A stretch of DNA of 64,000 nucleotides from PBB1 sp040400875. Lineage in GTDB: Bacteria; Pseudomonadota; Gammaproteobacteria; Burkholderiales; Burkholderiaceae_C. The translations under genes and the position numbers were made by a program. The DNA lies in the NCBI GenBank assembly GCA_040400875.1, contig JBBAPK010000005.1, positions 1 to 64,000 of the forward strand, written 5' to 3'. This document shows, in pieces, positions 1 to 8,496 of this stretch (the stretch's first letter is position 1; every line of letters starts with the position of its first letter). Under the pieces are notes generated by a model, which was not told the origin of the DNA, did no database searches, and worked only from the letters and a program-made list of their open reading frames with translations.

Positions 1-885
1 GACCCCGAGACGCGCTACCGCGAAGACCCGGTGCGCATCGTGCGAGCCGTGCGTTTTGCGGCCAAGCTGAGCTTCGAGATCGAGCCCAAGACCCGCGCGC
101 CGATTCAGGCCATGTCGGCCTTGCTCGAGAACGTTCCGCAGTCGCGGCTGTTCGACGAGATGATCAAACTGCTGCAGACCGGGCACTCGCTGGCCAGCCT
201 GGATGAATTGCGCAAACAGGGCCTGCACTGCGGCACCTTCCCCATCCTTGACACCTTGCTCGACGAGACCCGTGACACCGAGTCGCATCGCGAATTCGTT
301 CGCCTCGCGCTGGCCGACACCGATCGCCGGGTGTCCGAGGGCAAGCCGGTCGCGCCCAGTTTCATGCTCGCGTGCATGTTGTGGCACGAGGTGCAGCGGC
401 GCTGGAACCAACTTAAAGCTGATGGAGAGCCGGCCTTTGCGGCGCTTCAGCAGGCGGTCGAAGCGGTTTTCGATGCCCGCATCGGCGACATCTCCGGGCG
501 CGGCAAACTCGCCGGCGACATGCGCGAGATCTGGCTGATGCAGCCACGCTTCGATCGCCGTGTCGGCAGTGCGCCTTTCACGCTGGTTGAGCAGCTGCGC
601 TTCCGTGCGGGCTTTGACTTTCTGAGACTGCGTGCCGATGCGGGCGAGGCATCTGATGAACTGGCGCGCTGGTGGGAAGAATTTTCTTTGGCCGATGAGG
701 CCGAGCGAACTCGCCTGATGGGCAAGGCTAGAGAGCAGGATGTGGCGCGCCGACACAGCGTGCCTGCTGGCGAGTTGCCCGCTACCGAATCGGATCCCGC
801 CAGAAAGCGCCGTCGCCGGCGACGCAAACCGGCTGGCGATGGGGCGCCTGCTGTCGAGGGGGCTGCCGAGTCGGACGCTGGGTGA
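1..885 (+). CDS. pcnB: Poly(A) polymerase I, C-terminal part (gene begins before the window)
   Basis: The reading frame is open from base 1 and encodes 294 residues to the TGA at 883-885. The first residues (DPETRYREDPVRIVRAV) are the conserved block just after the nucleotidyltransferase head of bacterial poly(A) polymerases, so the catalytic N-terminus lies outside the window. PcnB adds 3' poly(A) tails to RNA and promotes decay. The C-terminus ends in a very basic stretch (KRRRRRRKP) followed by an Ala/Gly-rich tail, typical of PcnB RNA-binding tails. The stop overlaps the folK start (GTGA), implying translational coupling. A CCA-adding enzyme is less likely because of the basic tail and the folK neighbour. 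Confidence 0.9.
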   Translation, partial: DPETRYREDPVRIVRAVRFAAKLSFEIEPKTRAPIQAMSALLENVPQSRLFDEMIKLLQTGHSLASLDELRKQGLHCGTFPILDTLLDETRDTESHREFVRLALADTDRRVSEGKPVAPSFMLACMLWHEVQRRWNQLKADGEPAFAALQQAVEAVFDARIGDISGRGKLAGDMREIWLMQPRFDRRVGSAPFTLVEQLRFRAGFDFLRLRADAGEASDELARWWEEFSLADEAERTRLMGKAREQDVARRHSVPAGELPATESDPARKRRRRRRKPAGDGAPAVEGAAESDAG

Positions 886-1364
886 GCCAGCCTGTCGTTT
901 ACGTGGGTCTGGGCGCCAACCTGGGCGACACTCGAAAGGCCTTGGCTGGCGCTTGGGCCGAATTGCAGCAGTTGCCCGGCACGAGCGACCATCGCTGCTC
1001 TTCGTGGTTTCGCAGCGCGCCTGTCGACGCGACGGGCCCTGACTACCTCAATGCTGTTGCTTGTTTCAGCACGTCGATGTCGCCCCATGTGCTCCTGAGC
1101 GAGTTACAGCGCATCGAACTTCTCTATGGTCGCGAACGTGGCTGGCGCAATGCGCCGCGCACGCTGGATCTCGATTTGTTGCTGCATGGACAGGCGAGCT
1201 TGATCAGCCCTGTGCTGACCGTTCCCCATCCTCGCTTGCATGAGCGGGCCTTTGTGTTGTTGCCGCTGGCCGAGCTGGACCCGAAACTTTTCATTCCCGG
1301 CCGAGGGCCCGTCAGCGATCTTCTGGCGGCGGTGTCGACTCAGGTGATCGAACGGCTGTTGTGA
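882..1364 (+). CDS. folK: 2-amino-4-hydroxy-6-hydroxymethyldihydropteridine diphosphokinase
   Basis: FolK transfers pyrophosphate from ATP to 6-hydroxymethyl-7,8-dihydropterin, the step before dihydropteroate synthase in folate synthesis. The 160-residue length is normal. Visible landmarks are the N-terminal YVGLGANLGD motif, the substrate-binding FRSAPVDATGPDYLNAV region and the RTLDLDLLLHG signature with the metal-binding aspartates, followed by VPHPRLHERAFVLLPL. The start is GTG at 882, overlapping the pcnB stop by four bases; the pcnB-folK pair is common in proteobacteria. Its 3' end overlaps the convergent TM2 gene by about 53 bases. Confidence 0.95.
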   Translation: MSQPVVYVGLGANLGDTRKALAGAWAELQQLPGTSDHRCSSWFRSAPVDATGPDYLNAVACFSTSMSPHVLLSELQRIELLYGRERGWRNAPRTLDLDLLLHGQASLISPVLTVPHPRLHERAFVLLPLAELDPKLFIPGRGPVSDLLAAVSTQVIERLL

Positions 1365-1812
1365 CTTCACTTTCGGCCTCGTACTCGAAATAGCGCTGAG
1401 CCACGAATGCGATGGTGCTCATCAGCACGCAGGCGCCCACCAGCAGGGCGAGCATGGCGCCCACGACCGCCCCCCAACCGCTTCGGGACTCGGGGGCGTT
1501 GGCGTTGAAGCGGGCGTTCCATTTCTCGTCAGGCATCAGGCCATAGACGATCGCTGCCAGCATCGCTGCAGAAATCGAGCAACCCAGCCAGGGTATGAGC
1601 AGCCAGGCGAGTTGGTCGTCCTGACCCAACGAGCGCATGCGCAGCACGCCAAAAAAACCGATCACCGTGGGCAGCGGGTGCAGCCAGCCCGACAAGTCGC
1701 GAAATCCGTGCAGGTAGAAACGGTGAATTCCCAAGCTACCGCCGATGATGGCCAGCCAGGTGGCCAGAGTTTTCGAACGCGTCGGTGATGGCTTGCTGTC
1801 TCTCATCTGCAT
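1312..1812 (-). CDS. TM2-domain membrane protein
   Basis: The 166-residue protein has an N-terminal TM2-like unit: a hydrophobic helix, a GIHRFYLHGFRD motif (the G-x-HRFYLG signature of TM2 proteins) and a second helix. Two further hydrophobic segments follow near residues 75-95 and 115-140. TM2 proteins sit in the inner membrane and mostly have no assigned function. The ATG at 1812 has AAAAGG six bases upstream. The gene is convergent with folK and overlaps its end. The tail (SPESTPPPEDR) is low complexity. Confidence 0.7.
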   Translation of the reverse strand: MQMRDSKPSPTRSKTLATWLAIIGGSLGIHRFYLHGFRDLSGWLHPLPTVIGFFGVLRMRSLGQDDQLAWLLIPWLGCSISAAMLAAIVYGLMPDEKWNARFNANAPESRSGWGAVVGAMLALLVGACVLMSTIAFVAQRYFEYEAESEVTTAVRSPESTPPPEDR

Positions 1813-1903
1813 GGCAACCTTTTGAAGAGCGAAGAGCGCCGGTCGCTGGCGGGACGGGACGTTGTCGAAGTCACGTTGCTGGCTGTTTGAGCGAACCCGA
1901 GTT

Positions 1904-1909
1904 TACAAT
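1904..1909 (+). promoter_or_regulatory. Candidate -10 box (TACAAT) for the rpsP operon
   Basis: TACAAT lies about 105 bases before the rpsP start, in the 200-base spacer between the divergent TM2 gene and rpsP. No good -35 is visible at the usual distance. The implied leader contains a small GGGAG/CTCCC hairpin at 1967-1979. Confidence 0.35.
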
Positions 1910-2014
1910 CGAGGGTTCTCATGACGGCACGGGTAAACGTCCTGCCGACTTTCTGTTCTGCTCGATGGGAGTGTCTCCCGGATGCGGCGGGCAACCCTTA
2001 TTCAAGGAAACATC

Positions 2015-2266
2015 GTGGTTGTGATTCGACTTGCTCGCGGCGGCGCCAAAAAGCGCCCTTTCTTCAACATCGTCGTGGCCGACGCACGAGTACGCCGTGA
2101 TGGCAGATTCATCGAGCGTGTCGGGTTCTACAACCCGGTCGCTTCGGGTGCAGAGCAGCCGTTGCGCGTGGCCTTCGATCGCGTCGAGTTCTGGAAGGGC
2201 AATGGCGCCCAACTGTCTCCCACGGTGGCGCGCCTCGTTGAGCAGGCCAAAGCCACTGCGGTCTGA
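2015..2266 (+). CDS. rpsP: 30S ribosomal protein S16
   Basis: The 83-residue product (MVVIRLARGGAKKRPFFNIV...) is a full-length small-subunit protein S16. I chose GTG at 2015 because it gives the family's conserved N-terminus and because an AAGGA ribosome-binding site lies six bases upstream (2004-2008). An in-frame ATG at 1982 would add eleven residues not found in S16. It is the first gene of the rpsP-rimM-trmD-rplS operon; rimM starts eight bases after its stop. Confidence 0.96.
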   Translation: MVVIRLARGGAKKRPFFNIVVADARVRRDGRFIERVGFYNPVASGAEQPLRVAFDRVEFWKGNGAQLSPTVARLVEQAKATAV

Positions 2267-2274
2267 TACCGGCC

Positions 2275-2745
2275 ATGAATGACGCCAGCACCGATGCGCT
2301 GGCTTGGCCTGAAGACGCTATCGAGGTCGGTTGCATCACCGACGCTTGGGGCGTCAAGGGCTGGTTCAAGGTCAAACCGTTTTCTTCGGATCCTCAAGCG
2401 CTGTTTTCCTCGCGGCGCTGGTTTGTAAAACCCCCGGAGTCCACGGGGCCTCGGGGAGCGGTCAGATTCCCCGACTTGCCGCCCGTGATCAGGATCACGG
2501 CCGTCAAGGATCACGGTGACAGCGTCGTCGCTCAGGCTCACGACGTGGTCGACCGGGCCGGTGCCGAGGCACTGCGCGGGGCTCGATTGTTCGTGTCTCG
2601 CAGCAGTTTCCCCACAGCGGGTCAGGATGAGTTCTATTGGGTCGACCTGCTGGGTTTGGCCGTCTTCAACCGAGATGGTGAACATCTTGGCGATGTGGTC
2701 GGGCTGATCGACACGGGCCCGCACAGCGTGCTTCGGGTCTTGCAC
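2275..2745 (+). CDS. rimM: Ribosome maturation factor RimM, 3' end lost in assembly gap
   Basis: RimM binds S19 in the 30S head and is needed for 16S rRNA processing. The 157 visible residues include the N-terminal barrel signature (GCITDAWGVKGWFKVKPF) and the start of the PRC-barrel (DEFYWVDLLGLAVFN, LGDVVGLIDTGPHSVLRV). The frame runs into N at 2746. RimM proteins usually have about 30-40 more residues after this point, so the C-terminus is inside the gap. The gene follows rpsP with no room for a separate promoter. Confidence 0.92.
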
Positions 2746-2845
2746 NNNNNNNNNNNNNNNNNNNNNNNNNNNNNNNNNNNNNNNNNNNNNNNNNNNNNNN
2801 NNNNNNNNNNNNNNNNNNNNNNNNNNNNNNNNNNNNNNNNNNNNN
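2746..2845. other. Assembly gap of 100 N inside rimM-trmD
   Basis: Exactly 100 N. The missing sequence should hold the RimM C-terminus (about 120 bases) and the TrmD N-terminus (about 85 residues, 255 bases). The real gap is therefore more likely 350-400 bases, and 100 is a placeholder. Confidence 0.95.
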
Positions 2846-3346
2846 CATTTCACGCCCACCGGGCGACGCATTGATCAGCAAGTGGTCAGCGAATTCGCCT
2901 GCGGCTCGGGTGCCGTGCTGCTCTGTGGGCGCTATGAGGGCATCGATCAGCGCTTTCTCGATCGGCATGTGGACGTTGAACTCAGCCTCGGCGACTTCGT
3001 GTTGTCTGGCGGCGAGCTGGCTGCGCTGGCCTTGCTCGATGCGGTCGCACGGCTGCAGGACGGCGTGTTGGGCGATGCGCAGTCGCATCAGCAAGACAGC
3101 TTTTCTGACGGTTTGCTCGAAGGCCCGCACTACAGCCGACCCGGATTGCTGGATACCGAAGCCGGTGGCTTGCCGATCCCGGCGGTGCTGCTGTCGGGCA
3201 ACCATGCCCACATCGCCCGCTGGCGACGAGAGCAATCACTTGCGCTGACTGCCAAGCGCAGGCCTGACCTCATCGACATCGCGCGACGGGCAGGCCGTTT
3301 GAGCGAGAAAGATGAGCTTTTCTTGAGTTCGCTGCGGTTATACTGA
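2846..3346 (+). CDS. trmD: tRNA (guanine37-N1)-methyltransferase, 5' end lost in assembly gap
   Basis: TrmD methylates G37 next to the anticodon using S-adenosylmethionine and prevents frameshifting. The 166 visible residues begin at FTPTGRRIDQ, the conserved block near residue 88 of complete TrmD. They then show the trefoil-knot signatures LLCGRYEGID and LGDFVLSGGELAAL, the DSFSDGLLEGPHYSRP block and VLLSGNHAHIARWRREQ. The N-terminal ~85 residues are in the gap. The stop is followed 109 bases later by rplS. Confidence 0.95.
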   Translation, partial: HFTPTGRRIDQQVVSEFACGSGAVLLCGRYEGIDQRFLDRHVDVELSLGDFVLSGGELAALALLDAVARLQDGVLGDAQSHQQDSFSDGLLEGPHYSRPGLLDTEAGGLPIPAVLLSGNHAHIARWRREQSLALTAKRRPDLIDIARRAGRLSEKDELFLSSLRLY

Positions 3347-3455
3347 TCGGCTTTTCGATCCTCTGCCCCGCCCGGACTGGGCCGCTCATCAGTGAGTGCA
3401 CTTTGTCCGGACCCAATATCGCCAACACGCGCAGGCAAGATCGCACGGAGAAACC

Positions 3456-3809
3456 ATGAACCTGATCCAAACCCTCGAGCAAGAGGAAATGACCCGTCTG
3501 AACAAGACGATTCCCGACTTTTCCCCTGGTGACACCGTCATCGTCAACGTCAACGTGGTTGAAGGCACGCGCAAGCGGGTTCAGGCCTACGAAGGCGTGG
3601 TCATTGCCAAGCGCAATCGCGGACTCAACTCCAGCTTCATCGCCCGCAAGATTTCCAGCGGCGAAGGCGTCGAGCGTACCTTTCAGCTTTACAGCCCGCT
3701 GATCGCATCGATCGAAGTCAAGCGTCGTGGCGATGTGCGCCGCGCCAAGCTGTACTACCTGCGCCAGCGCTCGGGCAAGTCGGCTCGCATCAAGGAAAAG
3801 CTGGGCTGA
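3456..3809 (+). CDS. rplS: 50S ribosomal protein L19
   Basis: The 117-residue product carries the L19 landmarks IPDFSPGDTVIVNV, RVQAYEGVVIAKRNRG, ISSGEGVERTF and the basic VRRAKLYYLR end. ATG at 3456 is chosen because it gives the family N-terminus (MNLIQTLEQEE) and has GGAG (3447-3450) five bases upstream. Upstream in-frame codons would add unrelated residues. It is the last gene of the rpsP operon and is followed by an intrinsic terminator. Confidence 0.97.
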   Translation: MNLIQTLEQEEMTRLNKTIPDFSPGDTVIVNVNVVEGTRKRVQAYEGVVIAKRNRGLNSSFIARKISSGEGVERTFQLYSPLIASIEVKRRGDVRRAKLYYLRQRSGKSARIKEKLG

Positions 3810-3841
3810 TCGTCGGGCGCTTGTCCTGCAGTCTTCCCATG

Positions 3842-3867
3842 AAAGCCGCCCTTGAGGCGGCTTTTTC
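3842..3867 (+). terminator. Rho-independent terminator after rplS
   Basis: A perfect 8-bp stem AAGCCGCC/GGCGGCTT with loop CTTGA is followed by a T run. It ends the ribosomal operon only about a dozen bases before the NUDIX start. Confidence 0.85.
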
Positions 3868-3879
3868 ATTAGGCCATCC

Positions 3880-4566
3880 ATGCCGTTGAAGTTCGATCCG
3901 CAGCAGCTACCGGTGGTCGCCGTAGACGATCACTTGCCGGCCGTGCCGCTCGACCGGTTGTCTGCGGGCGCCTTGCGGGCGCAGTTTTCCAGGCCCTTGA
4001 TCTGGGTTCCTGAATTGGTGGCCGAACGCCCCATGGGTTCGAGATCGCCCGTGCACGCATCGGTGCTGGTGCCGCTGCTCGAGCGTGAGGGCGGTTTGAC
4101 GGTGTTGCTGACGCAGCGCGCCGAGCATCTCACCGATCATCCCGGGCAGATCAGTTTTCCCGGTGGTCGTGCCGAGTCACACGACAGCTCAGCGGTTGAA
4201 ACGGCCTTGCGCGAAGCCGAGGAAGAAATCGGCTTGTCACCGGCAAGCGTTCAGGTCCTCGGCATGCTGCCGACCTACACCACCGTCACAAGCTACATCG
4301 TCACGCCGGTCATCGGCATCGTCCAGCCCGGCCTGACGCTGCGCCCCGACCCGCTCGAGGTGTCCGAGATCTTCGAAGTCCCATTGGCTTTCCTGATGTC
4401 GCCAGCCCATCACCGGCGTCACGTGGTGGGCGAGGGGAGCGAGGCTCGCGAGGTGTTATCGATGCCTTGGGTGACGCATGCAGCCGATGGCTCGCCACTC
4501 ACCCGCTTCATCTGGGGCGCCACGGCGGCCATGTTGCGCAATCTTTATCGCTTCCTTTCGGCCTGA
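3880..4566 (+). CDS. NUDIX hydrolase, CoA pyrophosphatase (NudL) type
   Basis: The 228-residue protein has the NUDIX box: GGRAE at its start, REAEEEIGL at its end. It is preceded by LLTQRAEHLTDHPGQISFPGG, which is the NudL/CoAse signature (LLTxRxxxLxxHxGQISFPGG). NudL-type enzymes cleave CoA or acyl-CoA to 3',5'-ADP and phosphopantetheine, but the substrate here is inferred only from this motif. ATG at 3880 lies just after the rplS terminator, so it probably has its own promoter or depends on read-through. The CobD-like gene follows within 40 bases. Confidence 0.85.
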   Translation: MPLKFDPQQLPVVAVDDHLPAVPLDRLSAGALRAQFSRPLIWVPELVAERPMGSRSPVHASVLVPLLEREGGLTVLLTQRAEHLTDHPGQISFPGGRAESHDSSAVETALREAEEEIGLSPASVQVLGMLPTYTTVTSYIVTPVIGIVQPGLTLRPDPLEVSEIFEVPLAFLMSPAHHRRHVVGEGSEAREVLSMPWVTHAADGSPLTRFIWGATAAMLRNLYRFLSA

Positions 4567-4587
4567 GTTCGGCTCGAGGCACACCGC

Positions 4588-4593
4588 TATCAT
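4588..4593 (+). promoter_or_regulatory. Candidate -10 (TATCAT) close to the CobD-like start
   Basis: TATCAT ends eight bases before the ATG at 4602, where a transcript would begin at or next to the start codon. No Shine-Dalgarno is seen between them. Confidence 0.35.
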
Positions 4594-4601
4594 CAAAAGC
4601 G

Positions 4602-5591
4602 ATGAGTCTCTTTTCGGTACTTCTTGCGCTGCTGCTCGAGCAGGTCAAGCCGCTGCAGCGCGGAACGGCGGTTCATGCCGCGTTGACGTCTTGGCTGCAG
4701 TGGGCCGCTCACACTTTTGACGCGGGCCGTGAACGACACGCCTGGGTGGTCTGGGCGATCACGGTGGTACTGCCTGCGGCGCTCGTGTGGGCCGTTTATC
4801 TGGCCTTGGTGGAATACAGCTTGCTGCTGGGCTTGGCTTGGAATGTCGCGGTGCTGTACCTGACTTTGGGATTTCGCCAATTCAGCCACTATTTCACTGA
4901 CATCCGTGATGCTCTCGAGCGTGACGATGAGTTCACTGTGCGAAACCTGCTGACCGAGTGGCGTCACCTGGACATGAGCGAGTTGCCACGCACCGAACTC
5001 CTGCGCCACGTCATCGAGCACTCGCTTCTGGCTGCTCATCGCCATGTGTTCGGCGTGTTTTTCTGGTTTGTGGTGATGTCCGCCATAGGCTTCGGCCCTG
5101 CCGGGGCGGTTGTCTACCGCACCGCAGAGTTCGCCAGCCGGTACTGGGGCTATCGCAACGAGACGGTCGGAGAGCCGACCAATGAGCGTTTGCTTGCCCT
5201 GTCGCAAAGGCTGTTCGGGATGATGGATCACTTTCCGGCCCGCCTGACCGCATTCGGCTTTGCGGTGGTGGGTAACTTCGAAGAAGCCATCAACAGCTGG
5301 CGCCGCGACGCCGAGCTCTGGCGACATGACAACGAAGGCGTCATCCTGGCAGCGGCAGCGGGTGCTGTGGGCGTTCAGTTGGGCGGCCAGGCCCCGCCCG
5401 GCGTGACACCGGATCGCGCCAAGACCTTCACGCGGGGTGCCGGAGTCGATGACCTGACTGCTGACGGATCGACTGCTGGTGCACCGCCTGCAGCTTCTCA
5501 CTTGCGCAGCATCGTGGGTCTGGTGTGGCGCTCGGTCGTGTTGTGGATGCTGCTGCTGACCTTGCTGACGCTGGCCAATCTGATTGGCTGA
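4602..5591 (+). CDS. CobD/CbiB-family membrane protein
   Basis: The 329-residue protein begins MSLFSVLLALLLEQVKPL and has several hydrophobic segments (about residues 45-70, 75-95, 145-170 and at the C-terminal end). This resembles CobD/CbiB (adenosylcobinamide-phosphate synthase), which attaches aminopropanol to cobyric acid in cobalamin assembly. No other cobalamin gene lies nearby, and Burkholderiales often carry this divergent homologue next to the NUDIX gene, so a role in B12 synthesis is uncertain. ATG 4602 is preferred to the upstream in-frame start at 4467, which lies deep inside the NUDIX gene. Confidence 0.7.
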   Translation: MSLFSVLLALLLEQVKPLQRGTAVHAALTSWLQWAAHTFDAGRERHAWVVWAITVVLPAALVWAVYLALVEYSLLLGLAWNVAVLYLTLGFRQFSHYFTDIRDALERDDEFTVRNLLTEWRHLDMSELPRTELLRHVIEHSLLAAHRHVFGVFFWFVVMSAIGFGPAGAVVYRTAEFASRYWGYRNETVGEPTNERLLALSQRLFGMMDHFPARLTAFGFAVVGNFEEAINSWRRDAELWRHDNEGVILAAAAGAVGVQLGGQAPPGVTPDRAKTFTRGAGVDDLTADGSTAGAPPAASHLRSIVGLVWRSVVLWMLLLTLLTLANLIG

Positions 5592-5630
5592 TCCTCGGGC
5601 GATGAACCGACCGATCTGCCCTTGCGACAG

Positions 5631-6548
5631 CTACCAGCGAGTGCCTTCGAGTTCGTGTCTTATCTCGCCATAGATCCGGTAGCGTGACTCGCTGATCGCG
5701 CCTTGCGCCAGCGCATCCCGAACGCCACATCCGGGTTCATGGCGGTGCGTGCAGTTGTAGAAACGACACTGCTTCGAGGCCTCTCGAAAGTCGGGCATCA
5801 ACGCTGGCAAAGCCTGCGCATCGATTTGCTTCAAGCCGAATTCCTGGAATCCCGGAGAGTCGATCAGCCCACTGCGCCGCGCTTCGTCCAGCCAGTACCA
5901 CTGCGTCGAGGTGGTCGTGTGGCGCCCCGAATTCAAGGCCTGCGAAATTTCACCGACCTGCGCACGGGCATCGGGAGCCAGCAGGTTGATGAGGGTGCTC
6001 TTACCCGTGCCGCTGGGCCCGAGCACGAGCGAGGCACGCTGTGCCAGCAGGGGCTCCAGCGCTGCGCGCGAGGCCTGCGGATTCGTCTTCAGCGCCACCT
6101 CCAGCACGCTGTAGCCCATGTCCGCATAGGGCTGCAAACGGGCTCGGGCCGCAGCGATCTGCGGCAGGTCGGTCTTGTTGAGAACGATGCTCGCAGCGAT
6201 GCCGGCGCTCTCGGCGGCAATCAGCGCGCGGGCCAGTTGTGACTCGCTGAACACGGGCTCGGCCGCCACCATCACCAGCACCTGATCCAGGTTCGCGGCA
6301 AACGCCTTGGTCTTCCATTCGTCTTGCCGGAACAGCAGGTTGCGCCGCGGCTCCAATGCCTCGATCACTCCTTCGTCGCCGCTGACTTGCCAGCGCACTC
6401 GATCGCCCACCACGCACAGGCTCTTCTTGCCACGTGGATGACAGATGACGCGCTGACCTGAGTTGTCTTCGACGACGTAATGGCGTCCAAACCCTGAAAC
6501 CACCAGCCCGGAAAGGCAGGCCGTCTTGCCGTCATCGGCCTTGCTCAA
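5631..6548 (-). CDS. rsgA: Ribosome small-subunit-dependent GTPase A
   Basis: RsgA is a circularly permuted GTPase acting late in 30S assembly. In the 305 residues the G motifs come in permuted order: NKTD (124-127), then the P-loop GPSGTGKS (177-184), then DSPG (230-233). A zinc knuckle follows (C261, C266, H268, C274), and an N-terminal OB-fold precedes. The start is TTG at 6548, 13 bases after the stop of the M48 protease gene; no ATG is available near the expected N-terminus. The two genes probably share a transcript. Confidence 0.94.
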   Translation of the reverse strand: MSKADDGKTACLSGLVVSGFGRHYVVEDNSGQRVICHPRGKKSLCVVGDRVRWQVSGDEGVIEALEPRRNLLFRQDEWKTKAFAANLDQVLVMVAAEPVFSESQLARALIAAESAGIAASIVLNKTDLPQIAAARARLQPYADMGYSVLEVALKTNPQASRAALEPLLAQRASLVLGPSGTGKSTLINLLAPDARAQVGEISQALNSGRHTTTSTQWYWLDEARRSGLIDSPGFQEFGLKQIDAQALPALMPDFREASKQCRFYNCTHRHEPGCGVRDALAQGAISESRYRIYGEIRHELEGTRW

Positions 6549-6561
6549 GGCGGCGACCCGC

Positions 6562-7863
6562 TCATGTGGGGCGGGCCAGCAAGGTCATCGCCGCCAGCCG
6601 CTCGGCAGCCGGCGGGTGCGAGTAATAAAAGCGTGCGTACACGGGGTCGGGCGTCAAGGTCGATGCGTTGTCCTCGTAGAGCTTGAGCAAGGCCGATTTG
6701 AGATCACTGCCGTCGGCATATGAGCAGGCATAGGCATCGGCTTCGAACTCATGGCTGCGAGACAAGCCCGCGAGCACGGGTGACACGAAGAAGCCGAACA
6801 CCGGCACGATGAGCATGAACAGCAGCACTGACACCGCATCGTTGGATGCCGCCATCGACGGCTGCACCCCAAAGGCACTGTAGAACCAGGTCTGCCCCGA
6901 CAGCCAGCCCAGCATCGCAAAGGCTGCGAAGCTGATGGCGAACATCGACACCAGACGCTTGGGGATGTGCTTGAGCTTGAAATGTCCGAGCTCATGCGCG
7001 AGTACGGCCTCGACTTCGCCTGGCGACAACTTGGCCAGCAGCGTATCGAAGAACACCACGCGCTTGGAGGCACCGAAGCCAGTGAAGTAGGCGTTGGCAT
7101 GCGCCGAGCGCCGGCTGCCGTCCATCACGAAAAGGCCTTTTGCCGTGAAGCCGCATTTCGCCATGAGCGCCTTGACGCGTGACTCCAGCACACCGTCTGA
7201 AAGCGGCTTGAAGGTATTGAAAAGCGGCGCGATCAGCGTTGGATAGACCACCATGGCGAGCAGGTTGAAGCCCACCCACGCCGCCCAGGCCCACAGCCAC
7301 CACAAAGCCCCGGTGCTGCCCATGATCCACAGCATGCCCACTGCCAGCGGCAAGCCGATCAGCGCACCGAGCAGCAGTCCCTTGGCCGCATCGGCCAGGT
7401 ACAGCTTCCATGTCATGCGATTGAAGCCAAAGGCCTGCTCGATGCGAAAGGTGCTGTACAGATCGAACGGCAGCTCCAGCAGCGAGCCGATGAGCACAAA
7501 GGCTGACAGCAGCACCAACTGGTAGGCCATGTCGCCGAAGCGGGGGCGAATGGTGTCAAGCAGTGACTCGTTGAGCCATCCCAGTCCGCCAAGCAGCGTC
7601 CAGCCGACTAGAACTGCCGCGCTGAAGGTCATGGACCACAGACCGAAGCTGCCATTCGTCAAGGCATAGCGGGCGGCCTTGCGATGGGACTCGAGGGCCA
7701 CCGTGCCGGCGAATGCCTCTGGCACCGCATCGCTGTGCCGCGCCACGTGTCGCATCTGCCGGCTGGCCAGCCAGAATCTCACCATCAGCGACAAGACCAG
7801 GACACTGGCAAAGACCAAGGCAAGCACAACAGCGGGGTTCACGGAGAGATCAGTGGGTGGCAT
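6562..7863 (-). CDS. M48-family (Ste24-like) membrane metallopeptidase
   Basis: The protein (433 residues from ATG 7863) has several transmembrane helices and a zinc-protease core: HELGH within VLAHELGHFKLKH, and a downstream HEFEADAYA glutamate ligand. The length and N-terminal helices match the CAAX-protease Ste24 branch rather than the shorter HtpX. In bacteria these act on membrane proteins; the substrate is unknown. A second ATG lies at 7869. I prefer 7863 because a TACACT -10-like box ends eight bases before it. The gene is divergent from orn and leads into rsgA. Confidence 0.88.
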   Translation of the reverse strand: MPPTDLSVNPAVVLALVFASVLVLSLMVRFWLASRQMRHVARHSDAVPEAFAGTVALESHRKAARYALTNGSFGLWSMTFSAAVLVGWTLLGGLGWLNESLLDTIRPRFGDMAYQLVLLSAFVLIGSLLELPFDLYSTFRIEQAFGFNRMTWKLYLADAAKGLLLGALIGLPLAVGMLWIMGSTGALWWLWAWAAWVGFNLLAMVVYPTLIAPLFNTFKPLSDGVLESRVKALMAKCGFTAKGLFVMDGSRRSAHANAYFTGFGASKRVVFFDTLLAKLSPGEVEAVLAHELGHFKLKHIPKRLVSMFAISFAAFAMLGWLSGQTWFYSAFGVQPSMAASNDAVSVLLFMLIVPVFGFFVSPVLAGLSRSHEFEADAYACSYADGSDLKSALLKLYEDNASTLTPDPVYARFYYSHPPAAERLAAMTLLARPT

Positions 7864-7871
7864 CGGCATGC

Positions 7872-7877
7872 AGTGTA
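7872..7877 (-). promoter_or_regulatory. Candidate -10 (TACACT) for the M48 protease gene
   Basis: On the minus strand TACACT ends eight bases before ATG 7863 with no Shine-Dalgarno between, so the transcript may be leaderless. Confidence 0.35.
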
Positions 7878-7910
7878 GGGCTGAGACAATCTTCGCAAGG
7901 AGCTACAGCG

Positions 7911-8468
7911 ATGACCACCACTTTGACCAAGAGCGAGCAAAACCTGATCTGGATCGACCTCGAGATGACGGGGCTGTTTCCGGACAAGGACCGCATCATC
8001 GAAATCGCCGTGGTCGTCACCGACGCGCAACTCAACGTGCGCGTCGAAGGTCCCACGCTGGCCGTCCACCAGAGCAACGCGGCGCTAGACGCCATGGATG
8101 CCTGGAACAAGGGCACTCACGGCCGCAGCGGGCTGATCGATCGTGTCAGGTCTTCCACCCTGGATGAGGCTCAGGCCGAAGCTCAGGTCATCGCTTTCCT
8201 GAAGGACTACGTGCCGTCGGGCAAGTCACCGATGTGCGGCAACAGCATCTGCCAAGACCGCCGCTTTCTGGCCAACCACATGCCGGCGCTGGAGAGCTTC
8301 TTCCACTATCGCAATCTCGATGTCAGCACGCTCAAGGAACTGGCCAAGCGCTGGAAGCCCGGCATCATGGCGGGCTTCAAGAAGGCCCAGGCCCACACCG
8401 CGATGGCCGACATCCGCGAGTCGATCGAAGAGTTGGCCTACTACCGCGAGCACTTTCTGTCGCTGTGA
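7911..8468 (+). CDS. orn: Oligoribonuclease
   Basis: Orn is a DEDD-family 3'-5' exonuclease that degrades di- and short oligonucleotides, including pGpG from c-di-GMP turnover. In the 185 residues the catalytic acids appear in IWIDLEMTG (D16, E18), and the C-terminal HTAMADIRESI block carries the DEDDh histidine and aspartate. ATG 7911 is supported by AAGGAG at 7897-7902, eight bases upstream; the longer in-frame start at 7713 would lie inside the divergent M48 gene. Its 3' end is close to the convergent trpS. Confidence 0.96.
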   Translation: MTTTLTKSEQNLIWIDLEMTGLFPDKDRIIEIAVVVTDAQLNVRVEGPTLAVHQSNAALDAMDAWNKGTHGRSGLIDRVRSSTLDEAQAEAQVIAFLKDYVPSGKSPMCGNSICQDRRFLANHMPALESFFHYRNLDVSTLKELAKRWKPGIMAGFKKAQAHTAMADIRESIEELAYYREHFLSL

Positions 8469-8475
8469 GCACTGC

Positions 8476-8496
8476 CTGACGCTTCAGGCGCGTCAG
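8476..8496. terminator. Hairpin between convergent orn and trpS
   Basis: The 7-bp inverted repeat CTGACGC/GCGTCAG (8476-8482 and 8490-8496) lies between the two gene ends and overlaps the trpS stop. There is no T run on either side, so a terminator role is only suggested by position. Confidence 0.3.
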
